9,883 nt of DNA from Acidobacteriota bacterium (GTDB lineage: Bacteria > Acidobacteriota > Blastocatellia > Pyrinomonadales > Pyrinomonadaceae). The notes below the pieces were generated by a model. That model did not search any database, was not told where the DNA came from, and was given only the letters and a program-made list of their open reading frames with translations. Positions 1 through 7,570 of this stretch are shown piece after piece; within the stretch, counting starts at the first letter, position 1, and the number at the start of each line of letters is the position of its first letter. The position numbers and the translations under genes are program-made. The stretch is from contig QHXE01000273.1 of assembly GCA_003222835.1 (NCBI GenBank), forward strand, positions 1 through 9,883, read 5' to 3'.

Positions 1-336
1 CGGATCAAACCCTTGACCTTGGTCTGAAACGGTCAGTGAGATTCCTTTACCGACCTTGCAACGGCAGCGGACGTGAACTAATTTGTGAGCATCCAGCCGG
101 TTGCCATGAACGACTGCGTTATTAAGAGCTTCCTGGAGCGCCAGTTCGACGGCGGATTCCTCGCCCATGATGCAATGCGACCCTTCGATGAGCCGCATCA
201 GTCGGTCCACCAGCGGTGAGATCGCGCTGATCTCGCTCGGTATCCAAGCGTCGATTTCCAGCAAGGAACCTGCGCCTCGGCCGGCAAACGCTGGCCGAAG
301 ATTTGCTCTCACATTCACTGAGCGTCCGTTATTCAT
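1..336 (-). CDS. RsbW-like anti-sigma / HATPase_c_2 ATP-binding protein (3' end outside window)
   Basis: The first 112 codons of a protein that continues past the left edge. It has the GHKL ATPase fold of serine kinases/anti-sigma factors of the RsbW/SpoIIAB type, which hold or release a sigma factor under control of an anti-anti-sigma partner. The N-box is visible at residues 65-79 (ELALQEALNNAVVHGN), with the Mg-binding Glu/Asn residues E69 and N72/N73. The G1 box is at 104-112 (SDQGQGFDP), with ATP-contacting D105, G107 and G109. The later G2 region lies outside the window. The ATG at 336-334 is supported by GGAAGG seven bases upstream (complement of 344-349). A small ORF ends 15 bases upstream on the same strand, so the two are probably co-transcribed. 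The sigma factor target cannot be told. The family assignment is confident; the anti-sigma role is inferred from family. Confidence 0.88.
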   Translation of the reverse strand, partial: MNNGRSVNVRANLRPAFAGRGAGSLLEIDAWIPSEISAISPLVDRLMRLIEGSHCIMGEESAVELALQEALNNAVVHGNRLDAHKLVHVRCRCKVGKGISLTVSDQGQGFDP

Positions 337-351
337 GGCAGTACCTTCCGG

Positions 352-471
352 TCAGCTGTGCGCCAGCCACAGGCCATAGCGCACGGAGTCCAGCAGTCCG
401 AATCCCTTGCGATACCGCAGCACTCGGTACCACTTGCTCCACTCGCGGATGAATATAAGAATCGGTGACAT
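352..471 (-). CDS. 39-residue small basic/aromatic protein upstream of the RsbW-like gene
   Basis: A short frame that starts MSPILIFIREWSKWYR and ends at TGA 354-352. It is rich in Trp, Tyr and Arg, with a hydrophobic N-terminal third (ILIFI) and a second patch (GLLDSVRYGLWLAHS), so it could be a small membrane-associated or amphipathic peptide. The ATG at 471-469 has GAGGGG five bases upstream (complement of 477-482), which argues for this start over an in-frame ATG eight codons earlier or any longer version; the longer reading runs back into low-complexity repeat. The composition (arginine/aromatic-rich, no stop, own ribosome site, 15 bases from the next gene) looks like a real gene rather than chance. 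I have an impression of similar tiny proteins in Acidobacteriota, but cannot confirm it. Function unknown. Confidence 0.6.
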   Translation of the reverse strand: MSPILIFIREWSKWYRVLRYRKGFGLLDSVRYGLWLAHS

Positions 472-497
472 AGCGTCCCCTCTCTCGTGCATTACGT

Positions 498-522
498 TCT
501 TGCACGTGCGGTAAGGGCAAGA
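498..522 (-). other. Short hairpin in the leader of the small ORF
   Basis: TCTTGC at 498-503 pairs with GCAAGA at 517-522 around a 13-base loop that contains GCACGTGC, itself an 8-base palindrome (502-509). It lies just upstream of the ribosome site of the 39-residue gene. It has no T-run, so it is not an obvious terminator; it could be an operator or a leader structure, or chance. Confidence 0.25.
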
Positions 523-578
523 CGCGCGCCAAACTGACAAGATCGTAAGTCGCTGAATTTTCAGGAGAAGACGACAGA

Positions 579-628
579 AGTCGAAAATGTCGAGGTTGAA
601 GAAGTCGAAAAAGTTGAAAGTGTCGACG
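579..628. repeat. Degenerate short tandem repeat (GTCGAAA-like units)
   Basis: The plus strand reads as successive variants of GAAGTCGAAAA / TGTCGAGGTTGAA / GAAGTCGAAAAA / GTTGAAAGT / GTCGACG. This is an irregular iteration of a 7-12 base unit around GTCGA(A)A. The strand is strongly purine-biased here. It codes for nothing convincing: one minus frame gives Phe/Asp-rich and another Ser/Thr-rich low-complexity text. It lies between the small-ORF leader and the point where the GAF fragment loses similarity. Such slippage-prone repeats are typical intergenic material and may mark a rearrangement junction. Confidence 0.55.
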
Positions 629-686
629 CGATTCGGATGGCTATGGAAGCGCGACTCCGGTGTATCGCTTCGCATAGATGCCGAGC

Positions 687-866
687 GCCGATCAAGTCAA
701 ACTGCACTACCCCATACAGCTCGTCCATCAGGATGCCAAAAAGTTCCTTAAGGTCGCGGTGTGCTCCGATGCCTCGGGACACGCGGACGAGCGTTCCATA
801 CTGCATGGCAAGCGCCGGTGTTGCGAGGACCTCCAAGTCGTTGTTCACAGTGGGGCACCACCGCAT
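687..866 (-). pseudogene. Truncated GAF-domain fragment
   Basis: The minus-strand reading from 866 gives about 60 residues, with the stretch LVRVSRGIGAHRDLKELFGI followed by a helix ending VVQFDLIG. This matches the usual start of GAF domains in sigma-54 activators, sensor kinases and cyclases: a helix with a hydrophobic repeat, then a strand with an FD/FDY signature. After residue 60 the similarity ends. The frame runs on through unrelated text into the repeat at 579-628, while another frame reads a short plausible stretch before a TAG. No complete domain, output module or clear ribosome site is present. I read it as the 5' end of a regulator gene cut off by a deletion or rearrangement. A short functional peptide is unlikely. 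Which regulator family it came from cannot be told. Confidence 0.5.
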
Positions 867-868
867 TA

Positions 869-1288
<420 letters not shown>

Positions 1289-2710
1289 TCAGAGCTTATT
1301 GAGTCCGTCTAGCGCAGCAACTTTGTAAGCTTCGGCGAGCGTCGGGTAGTTGAAGACCATATCGCGGAAATATTCCACCGACCCACCGTAGAAGAGCACA
1401 GCCTGGCCAATATGGATAATTTCGGTTGCTCGCTGCCCTAAAGCATGCACCCCAAGCAACTTGCGCGTTTCCCGGTCAAAGAGGATTTTGAGCATGCCGG
1501 CTTCATCACCGAGCATCATACTCTTTGCAAGTTCAGAGTATTTTGCGATTCCCACTTCGTAAGGAACTCGATTCGACGTTAATGTTTCCTCGGTCTGGCC
1601 GACCATGGAGATCTCCGGAATGGTGTAAATTCCGTACGGAAACAGCTCCGGCATGTGCTCGAAGGGAATCTGAAACATGTGACTTGCAGCCAGACGGCCT
1701 TGTTCCATGGAGGTGCTTGCAAGTGCCGGAAACCCGATAACGTCCCCAGCAGCATATACGTGTGGAACTTCAGTTTGAAAGAACTCATTCACTTTCAACC
1801 TGCCGCGCGAGTCCGCGGCTAGCCCAGCAGTCTCCAGATGGAGCTGATCACCATTAGCTTGGCGACCTACAGCATAGATTAGAGCGTCACCGCGCACTCT
1901 CTTGCCGCTCTCCAACTCCGCAAATACGAAATCGCGTTTCGCATCAATCCCAACTTGCGATACTTTTTCGCCTAAGCGGAAAGTGACTCCGAGGTGGCGC
2001 AAATGGAAGAAGAGCGCTTCGACGATTTCCCGATCTACGAACTCCAGGACGATTGGCCGCTGATCAATCAACGTGACATCGGCACCCAAGGCCGCCATGA
2101 AGGATGCGTACTCGAGACCTACGACACCGGCGCCAACCACGATGATCTCTTTCGGCAGACCAACCAAGTCGGCAAGGTGGTCTGTATCGACAATGCGATG
2201 GTTGTCAAAGGGGATGCCTGGGCTGTGAGCGGGTCGCGTGCCACAAGCAACGAGTATCTTCTCCGCTTTGACTCTAAGCCCTTCACCCTCACCTTGAATT
2301 CCCACTGTGTGAGGATCCAAAAAAAGTGCGTCGCCTTGATAGATAGCAACACCATTCCGCTTTAATTGCGCTCGAACTACTTCGGTCTCTCGCCCGATTA
2401 TGGCATGGACGCGTGAGGAAAGGTCTTGGACAGAAATATCGCCGCGGCTTCGATAGCCATTGCCGTATAGGGCCTTCACCGTTAGACCGGTAAGTTGAAA
2501 AATGGCCTCACGTAGCGTCTTGCTGGGGATCGTGCCGGTATGAACGGACACGCCTCCCATCATGTCGGTCCGATCAATAACGGCGACACGCTTGCGCGCC
2601 TTTGCCGCAGCGATAGCACCTTTCTGCCCTGCTGGGCCACTGCCGATTACAACAAGGTCGTACTCTGCTGCAGTCACGTTGACGGCCTCAAATTCAACCT
2701 CCGGTTCCAT
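1289..2710 (-). CDS. sthA: Si-specific NAD(P)+ transhydrogenase (soluble pyridine nucleotide transhydrogenase)
   Basis: A 473-residue flavoprotein of the dihydrolipoamide-dehydrogenase family; it moves hydride between NADPH and NAD+ in the cytosol through FAD. Seen: FAD-binding GSGPAG (residues 23-28), a second Rossmann GAGVVG (193-198) with D216 at the end of the following strand, AGDVIGFPALASTSMEQGR (321-339), and a dimerisation domain from about 355. The C-terminus NYPTLAEAYKVAALDGLNKL resembles the E. coli SthA ending. The disulphide motif of the wider family is gone: the two Cys positions are S55 and T60 (GGVSVHTGTIPSK). E. coli SthA keeps the first Cys, so this copy lacks both. Length fits (E. 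coli 466), with about ten extra N-terminal residues. The ribosome site before ATG 2710 is weak. It lies 43 bases after the LolA-like gene, probably in one transcript. An uncharacterised disulphide-free relative is the alternative. Confidence 0.87.
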   Translation of the reverse strand: MEPEVEFEAVNVTAAEYDLVVIGSGPAGQKGAIAAAKARKRVAVIDRTDMMGGVSVHTGTIPSKTLREAIFQLTGLTVKALYGNGYRSRGDISVQDLSSRVHAIIGRETEVVRAQLKRNGVAIYQGDALFLDPHTVGIQGEGEGLRVKAEKILVACGTRPAHSPGIPFDNHRIVDTDHLADLVGLPKEIIVVGAGVVGLEYASFMAALGADVTLIDQRPIVLEFVDREIVEALFFHLRHLGVTFRLGEKVSQVGIDAKRDFVFAELESGKRVRGDALIYAVGRQANGDQLHLETAGLAADSRGRLKVNEFFQTEVPHVYAAGDVIGFPALASTSMEQGRLAASHMFQIPFEHMPELFPYGIYTIPEISMVGQTEETLTSNRVPYEVGIAKYSELAKSMMLGDEAGMLKILFDRETRKLLGVHALGQRATEIIHIGQAVLFYGGSVEYFRDMVFNYPTLAEAYKVAALDGLNKL

Positions 2711-2753
2711 GGCAGACTCAGAGAATCAAAGACGAGATGTTCGACTAACGAAA

Positions 2754-3557
2754 TCAGTCATCCGGATCACTTCCGGTATCCGCTTGAAGAGGGGAAGCAG
2801 GATTGATGACGTACTGTTGATGATCTACGGTGAATATTCTTCGTCCGTAGATCTTTACTTCAACGGACGTCTCATCGCGGTAAGGAAGCCAAAAACCATC
2901 AATCCGTTGGTATTGCCGGACAAAATCTGCATGATTGATCCAGAAGGACGGTTTCTTAGCAGGGCGGCCAACGATTTTCACAACCGCGAAGTCCTGCGCA
3001 TCGACCCAAATTTTCCCCTCGAACAGATACTTGTCTTTGCGTTTCGGAGTGGCTTCGAGAACGAAGCAATGATACGGGCCAACTTCCTCTTCTCCCGCTA
3101 ACGCGAACGTGTAATTAGCTCCCGTGATTGCACTGTTGTGGTGCTCCCGGCCAGCAGATGTCTCGCCCTCGCTTTGAATCAAGCGGTCGAACACCAGGTG
3201 ACGCACGATCGCCGATCCCTTTTCGGAGGTCTTGTTGAATGTTTTCTTGTCGGGCGCCTCGTAGTCAACGCGTACCACTGCCTGAGCCGCCAACTTCCCT
3301 TCAAAGTTTCTGATTACGTACGTGCGCACGGCCGAATAGCGCTGCAACTGCTCGTTTCGCAAGCGGTTGCGTTCAAGCATTTTTCCGATGATGTCGTCGC
3401 CCGTCAAACCCATTGGAGCTATGTAGCCCGCTGGGGCTGCTTCCTCCGCTGCGCGGCTGGCGAAGTCCTGGCTCTCCGCAAACAACGATCCTTGAGTCGC
3501 TCCCAAGACAAGAGCGATCGCGACCAATCTCCCGCATCGTCCAACCTGAATTGCCAT
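2754..3557 (-). CDS. LolA-like periplasmic protein (outer-membrane lipoprotein-sorting-protein-like)
   Basis: 267 residues. A signal peptide is clear: basic start, hydrophobic LVAIALVLGATQGSLFA, likely cleavage after residue 27. The mature part is a string of amphipathic strands typical of LolA/LolB/MucB-like half-barrels that bind a lipid or acyl chain. Landmarks are a helix with NRLRNEQLQRYSAVRTYVIR (about 64-83), then NYTFALAGEEEVGPYHCFVLEATPKRKDKYLFEGKIWVDAQDFAVVKI, then PSFWINHADFVRQYQRIDGFWLPYRDETS. The last two blocks are characteristic of this family. The ATG at 3557-3555 has GGGGAGGT eight bases upstream (complement of 3566-3573). The receptor gene ends 56 bases before it. It may carry a hydrophobic ligand across the periplasm for the receptor or envelope, but that is inference. 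It is not the housekeeping lolA with confidence, since the motifs are those of the divergent family. Confidence 0.75.
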   Translation of the reverse strand: MAIQVGRCGRLVAIALVLGATQGSLFAESQDFASRAAEEAAPAGYIAPMGLTGDDIIGKMLERNRLRNEQLQRYSAVRTYVIRNFEGKLAAQAVVRVDYEAPDKKTFNKTSEKGSAIVRHLVFDRLIQSEGETSAGREHHNSAITGANYTFALAGEEEVGPYHCFVLEATPKRKDKYLFEGKIWVDAQDFAVVKIVGRPAKKPSFWINHADFVRQYQRIDGFWLPYRDETSVEVKIYGRRIFTVDHQQYVINPASPLQADTGSDPDD

Positions 3558-3613
3558 AGCCTGCGACCTCCCCTTTCTTTTCTATGCCCTCTTCCCGGAT
3601 CCGTACCATGCTT

Positions 3614-6202
3614 TCAATCAGCGAAGCTAAGAATGAAACCATCCATGCGGCGCTGAAAGCCAGTGAACCTGCCAAAGAATGGCGAAGTCACGTTGCTGTA
3701 CACCTCTCGAAAATTTCCGTGGTTCGTGAGATTGATCGAATACAGCCCCACGCGAACCTTGTGCCGGCCCCCGTGCTCCATCAAAGGCAGGCGCAGATGA
3801 AAATCTCGATAAACCTGCGCATCGACGGAAAAGAAAGTTGGGAAGCGCGGGCCATTCGGCAACCCTGCGTAGTTCTGGAGCACGTCGACGTTGGAATAGG
3901 GAAAGCCCGTGTGCACGTCTACAACAGGGCTCACGGTAAGCGACCACGGAAGATGGAACACTCCCCAACTGACCACTCGATGCGGCACGTCCGAAGGCAG
4001 GATGCCGGAAACATTGGGGCGAATCACAGGTTGCTCGAAGGGAAGGAAAATGCGGGATACGCTATTCAGGTCACCGCGCGCCCGGCTCCAAATGTACGAG
4101 ACACTTAGGTCAGCGTGATGAACAGGTTGAAAATGGAGCGTGGCCTCGAACTCGTGGTAGTTCGCCTGGCCTGTGGCGAAGAGACCTAGCAGGGTAGCGC
4201 TTCCGAAAACACCCGGAATGGGATTTACAACGAACAGATCCCGAGTCCGGCTGTAGATGTAGCTGATGCGAAGGACTGCGTTGCCCCACAGTTGGCGGTC
4301 AACTTCGATGTTGCTGACGAAACTTCGCGGACTGGTGTCGGGCTTGGACCGTATCCGTGAAAGAAGAGTGCCGACGCCGTTTCCGACGAACCCGTTGACA
4401 TACTGGGTAGGCGATCCGATGAGTTGGCCCGTTTGGTCAAAGAAGCTCAGGGTCCTCTGCGGATTGTGAACAAAATCTGCTTCCAGCAAGGAAACGCGGT
4501 CATAAAACAGTCCTGCTCCGGCACGAAAAACAGTTTTCTGGTTTTTTCCAGGCGAATAGGCTAACCCAACACGCGGTCCGAAGGCCGCGGCCCGCCCTAC
4601 GGTTTCAGTGGTTAGCCGGCCTCCTACATCGATCGAAAGATGGTCGTTCACCATCCACCGGTCCTGGATAAACTCTTCCACATCCGTGGCTGAAGAGTTT
4701 AGCGGTCCGTTGCTCGTGAAACTGATCTGCTCCGCAAGCGTGCCGTCTTGCCTCAACAATTGAATGGGGTGCGACAGGCTAGTACCGTCAAAAGACCGAT
4801 GCGTCACATCCGCGCCAATTTTCAGCTCATGACGGCCAAACCATTTTTTAGGCGCAAACTGAAATGTTGGGTACGCTTCAAACTGATTGGCGGTCCTGGT
4901 CCAGGAGTTAAAGAAATTGCCGTCCCAGCCTTCGGGATTGACCAGCATGTCCGCCGCTCCCTGACCGTGGGCGTTGCTTTCAAACCGTGTGTAGCGCAAT
5001 GCGATCCTCAGCAATGCCCCTGAGCGAAAGCTGTGAAGGTCCGAAATTCCTGCCGAAACGCCTTTTTGGTCGTAATCCGAGGACGCCGTCTGCGACACCA
5101 GCGCGGTGATATTGGCGAACTGTGTGCGCATCGGGAAGACATTCACGTCTGCATTGAACACGTGTTGTGAAGAAAGGATCGCCTGAACGCGAGTAAACGA
5201 ATTGAAGCCTTGCGATTTGATTTCGTTCTTGGGCCACGCCAGGCCGCGCACAGGATCTCTTCTGACATCGTACTCATACACTTCGGAAAAGCTCCACCTG
5301 CTACCATCACTGATGGGACCTCCAAACGAGACCCGTGGTGTCGCTTGCGAGATGCCGACGAAGTGACCGTTCTTGCCGCGCAGGCTGACGTTGAAATCCT
5401 TCACTTTGTAGAACCAGTTATTCGGTGGCGGCGTGGTTTCAATAGCCGTCAGCCCGCCGGAGAAACCTCCGTTCTCAGCGCTAAAGGGAGTTTTGTCGAC
5501 ATTCACCGTTTGGATCGCGTCGATGGGCACCGGGATCGAGAACGATCCCGTCACAGGATCGACCATCTTTGCCGAATCCACTTGCAGCATTCCTTGATTC
5601 TCGGAGGTGCCCCGGACACTCAGTTTTCCATCTAAGGTGCGAATGACACCCGGCACTAGAGGCAGTGCATCTCGGAACTTCTGCTGCGCCAGCGGCAACG
5701 TTTCCAGCTGCGCGTTATTGATGGTTGAAGCCGGAGAAGAATTTTCCGTCGAAACGTTTGCGGCCTCTTCCTTGACTTCCACTCTTTCTACTACCGTGTC
5801 GAGGGCCAGGGCAATGCCGACGACAGAGGTCTCATTTGCGTTTAGAGAAACCGTTTCGGCAAACGGCTTGAACCCTTGTTGGTTCACTCGGAGCGTATAA
5901 GTGCCTGCGAACAACTGCGTAAATTCGTAATGTCCCGCGGAGTCTGTAATAGTCGCAAGAAGCTGAGAATCCTGAGAGTTCTCCCTCAGCTCCACACGGA
6001 TGCCTTCGAGGGGACTTGGTTCTTTCTGCTGGTCGAGTACCGTCGCCACGCCTTGGATCGTTCCGTTCGGGGATTGTGGTAGTTCTGCCCGCGTTGACCG
6101 TGTATGCGCCGCACCTGCAACAACGCTCAGGGCAAGAGTCAGCGAAACGCTGAACACGCGTTTGGGAGCTTGCCGCGCCCTGAGCAGTTCTAAACGGCAC
6201 AT
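3614..6202 (-). CDS. TonB-dependent receptor with carboxypeptidase-regulatory-like N-terminal domain (Oar/SusC-like type)
   Basis: 862 residues, outer membrane. A signal peptide (about 1-35; hydrophobic FSVSLTLALSVVAGAA) precedes a CarboxypepD_reg/CNA-B-like domain at about 47-133: GTIQGVATVLDQ, then DSAGHYEFTQLFAGTYTLRV and GFKPF. A plug domain follows at about 160-255, with LSVRGTSENQGMLQVDSA and the later PVPIDAIQTVNVDKTPFSAENGGFSGG. The rest is a beta barrel of alternating aromatic strands. Such receptors import large or scarce ligands using TonB energy; the substrate cannot be read from sequence. It is shorter than many acidobacterial members, which often exceed 1000 residues, and ends in Asp rather than the usual aromatic residue. 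The start is supported by GGGAG eight bases upstream (complement of 6211-6215). The LolA-like gene follows 56 bases on. No TonB box is identified. Confidence 0.9.
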   Translation of the reverse strand: MCRLELLRARQAPKRVFSVSLTLALSVVAGAAHTRSTRAELPQSPNGTIQGVATVLDQQKEPSPLEGIRVELRENSQDSQLLATITDSAGHYEFTQLFAGTYTLRVNQQGFKPFAETVSLNANETSVVGIALALDTVVERVEVKEEAANVSTENSSPASTINNAQLETLPLAQQKFRDALPLVPGVIRTLDGKLSVRGTSENQGMLQVDSAKMVDPVTGSFSIPVPIDAIQTVNVDKTPFSAENGGFSGGLTAIETTPPPNNWFYKVKDFNVSLRGKNGHFVGISQATPRVSFGGPISDGSRWSFSEVYEYDVRRDPVRGLAWPKNEIKSQGFNSFTRVQAILSSQHVFNADVNVFPMRTQFANITALVSQTASSDYDQKGVSAGISDLHSFRSGALLRIALRYTRFESNAHGQGAADMLVNPEGWDGNFFNSWTRTANQFEAYPTFQFAPKKWFGRHELKIGADVTHRSFDGTSLSHPIQLLRQDGTLAEQISFTSNGPLNSSATDVEEFIQDRWMVNDHLSIDVGGRLTTETVGRAAAFGPRVGLAYSPGKNQKTVFRAGAGLFYDRVSLLEADFVHNPQRTLSFFDQTGQLIGSPTQYVNGFVGNGVGTLLSRIRSKPDTSPRSFVSNIEVDRQLWGNAVLRISYIYSRTRDLFVVNPIPGVFGSATLLGLFATGQANYHEFEATLHFQPVHHADLSVSYIWSRARGDLNSVSRIFLPFEQPVIRPNVSGILPSDVPHRVVSWGVFHLPWSLTVSPVVDVHTGFPYSNVDVLQNYAGLPNGPRFPTFFSVDAQVYRDFHLRLPLMEHGGRHKVRVGLYSINLTNHGNFREVYSNVTSPFFGRFTGFQRRMDGFILSFAD

Positions 6203-6249
6203 ACAACCAACTCCCTTTCAGCGCCCCTTATCCGAGCGAAAACCCGGCG

Positions 6250-6265
6250 TTCGTTTCGGAACGAA
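6250..6265. promoter_or_regulatory. Palindrome in the receptor gene's leader
   Basis: TTCGTTTCGGAACGAA: 6-base arms TTCGTT/AACGAA around TCGG, 48 bases upstream of the receptor start codon. It could be an operator or an RNA hairpin with a stable four-base loop on the mRNA. No factor can be named. Confidence 0.3.
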
Positions 6266-6461
6266 GTACAACTCTCCAGAGATCGCGTTATCGAGTCACC
6301 GCGTTCCTCCGTTCGTAAAGCGTCTGATGCTTGGGGAAAGAAGAGCGGCACAAAAAAAATCAACGAGCTCACAATTTGAATTGCTGTGCGAGAACCGACA
6401 AGCGGGTTAGTGGCGGCAGATCATTCCTTGCAGACGCGACATTTGGGGACGCCACGAGCGG

Positions 6462-6477
6462 CCGGAAGTACTTTCGG
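6462..6477. promoter_or_regulatory. Near-perfect 16-base palindrome downstream of the SDR gene
   Basis: CCGGAAGTACTTTCGG has arms CCGGAAGT/ACTTTCGG with one mismatch and no spacer. It lies 46 bases past the SDR stop, in the region that should hold the receptor promoter. Without a T-run it is not a good terminator; a dimeric-regulator site is possible. Confidence 0.25.
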
Positions 6478-6522
6478 GGTCTCAGTAACGAGTCCCTGCC
6501 ATTGTTCGAGAAGCACGCCGGG

Positions 6523-7302
6523 TCATTGCCGCGACATTTTTGCGACGAGTGTTGGCACGGCGCGGCGAGGAATCAAACGCTGCGCGAAAATGCTGAGCTT
6601 ATTTACAAGACCAGGGATTACAAGTCCCCCACCGTTCGCCAGCGATTCCAAGGCGTCTCCTACGACTTCCTCCGGTGATTGATAAGCGAAGGCAAACTTT
6701 CGATTGCCGTTTTTCGCTTCCCCGCTGTGGCCATCGGCAAGAATCCGGCCGGGACAGAGCGTGACCACGCTTACTCTGGTCGATCGGAGTTCTTCCTGAA
6801 GCCCCAGCGAGAAACTTGTTAGAAAGGATTTCGTCGCTGCATAGAGGCTCGCGTAGGGAACCGGCTGAAAACCAGCCGTAGACGACACGTTGATGATTCC
6901 CGCAGGAGGATGTTCCATCAACGAGGGCAAGAGCGAATACGTCAGTTCGACCACAGCGGCATTATTCAATTGCAGCATTTCCATCTGGCGTGCGATAGGA
7001 AGATTAAGAAATTCTCCGCGAACTCCGAAGCCAGCATTGTTAACAAGCAGGTTTACTCGAAAATTCTGATTGCACAGCAACTGAACGAGGCGTGAGCCGG
7101 CGGATCGAGAGGCAAGGTCAAATACTAGCACCTCGGCGAGAATTGAGTAGGATCGCTTAAGCTCGCCTGCCAGACTTTCCAGCTTGTCCTTTGATCTGGC
7201 AACGAGAATTACATTCTGTTTCCGTGCTGCAAGCGCCCGAGCGAATACTCTTCCCAACCCTTGGGAAGCTCCCGTCACGAGGGCAAAACTTGGATTCTCC
7301 AT
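6523..7302 (-). CDS. Short-chain dehydrogenase/reductase (classical SDR, DltE/YqjQ-like)
   Basis: 259 residues from ATG 7302. NAD(P)-binding TGASQGLG lies near the N-terminus. R/K residues after the second strand (LVARSKDKLESLAGELK) suggest NADP preference. Further on are NNAGFG, then the catalytic Ser in NVSSTAGF with YAATK carrying the Tyr and Lys, then LCPGRI. The order and spacing are those of a classical SDR of the COG0300 type. Substrate unknown; acyl, sugar or quinone-like carbonyls are all possible. A longer reading to TTG 7392 adds 30 residues without family character, so the ATG just before the first beta strand is preferred, though its ribosome site is weak (CAGG ten bases away). 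The C-terminus (LVIPGLVNKLSIFAQRLIPR) is amphipathic, common in this group and possibly membrane-touching. It is divergent from the radical SAM gene and 320 bases from the receptor gene. Confidence 0.9.
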   Translation of the reverse strand: MENPSFALVTGASQGLGRVFARALAARKQNVILVARSKDKLESLAGELKRSYSILAEVLVFDLASRSAGSRLVQLLCNQNFRVNLLVNNAGFGVRGEFLNLPIARQMEMLQLNNAAVVELTYSLLPSLMEHPPAGIINVSSTAGFQPVPYASLYAATKSFLTSFSLGLQEELRSTRVSVVTLCPGRILADGHSGEAKNGNRKFAFAYQSPEEVVGDALESLANGGGLVIPGLVNKLSIFAQRLIPRRAVPTLVAKMSRQ

Positions 7303-7570
7303 TTCGGCACAACCTGGACAATTGCGGTTGTCCGGCCCACGTGAAGTTAGGCGGTCACGCGGCGCGAGGATAACTGCTTGCACCAGATCCAACGTAGTTT
7401 AGATACCCGAGTGAAACTGAAGGATACAAGTTTTCTCCCGGCATTCTTTTCAAAAATTCTTGTGTCTGTTTGCCATCAACAAGAATCAAAGAGCGCGTAG
7501 TCGAAATTCAAAATTGCTCTGTCGACCGTCCGGCACGCGAGCCGTAGGGTCTGGAAGAATCAGAGGTGGT
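7303..7570. other. Divergent intergenic region between SDR and radical SAM genes
   Basis: 268 bases that must hold the promoters of both genes. On the SDR strand, TTGAAA at 7448-7453 followed after 18 bases by TTGTAT is a weak sigma-70-like candidate: good -35, poor -10. An interrupted inverted repeat ACAAG (7426-7430) / CTTGT (7459-7463) lies in the AT-rich centre and could be a regulator site. Neither is strong. The frame of the radical SAM gene stays open upstream to a TTG at 7460, without family features. Confidence 0.35.

Larger units (their letters stand above)
6203..6522. other. Gene-free leader between the SDR and TonB-receptor genes
   Basis: 320 bases without a supported gene; short frames on both strands lack family features. 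It holds the ribosome site of the receptor gene, an A-run at 6352-6359 (T-run on the receptor strand), and two palindromic sequences listed separately. No convincing sigma-70 promoter was found, although the receptor probably has its own promoter here. No classic hairpin-plus-T-run terminator is visible after the SDR stop. Confidence 0.5.

Noticed and set aside
579..628. CRISPR-like repeat array
   Set aside because: Units are short and irregular, with no constant repeat/spacer alternation.
561..686. Extension of the GAF reading into Ser/Thr- or Phe-rich text
   Set aside because: This part is only translation of the degenerate repeat and its flank, not a protein domain.
3373..3675. A minus-strand frame across the junction of the receptor and LolA-like genes
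   Set aside because: It overlaps both well-supported genes in another frame and has no recognisable features.
7303..7392. 30-residue N-terminal extension of the SDR from TTG
   Set aside because: The Rossmann fold starts right after the ATG at 7302; the extra residues show no conservation-like pattern.
7460..7570. 37-residue extension of the radical SAM protein from TTG
   Set aside because: No ribosome site or family features; ATG 7571 has AGAGG just before it.
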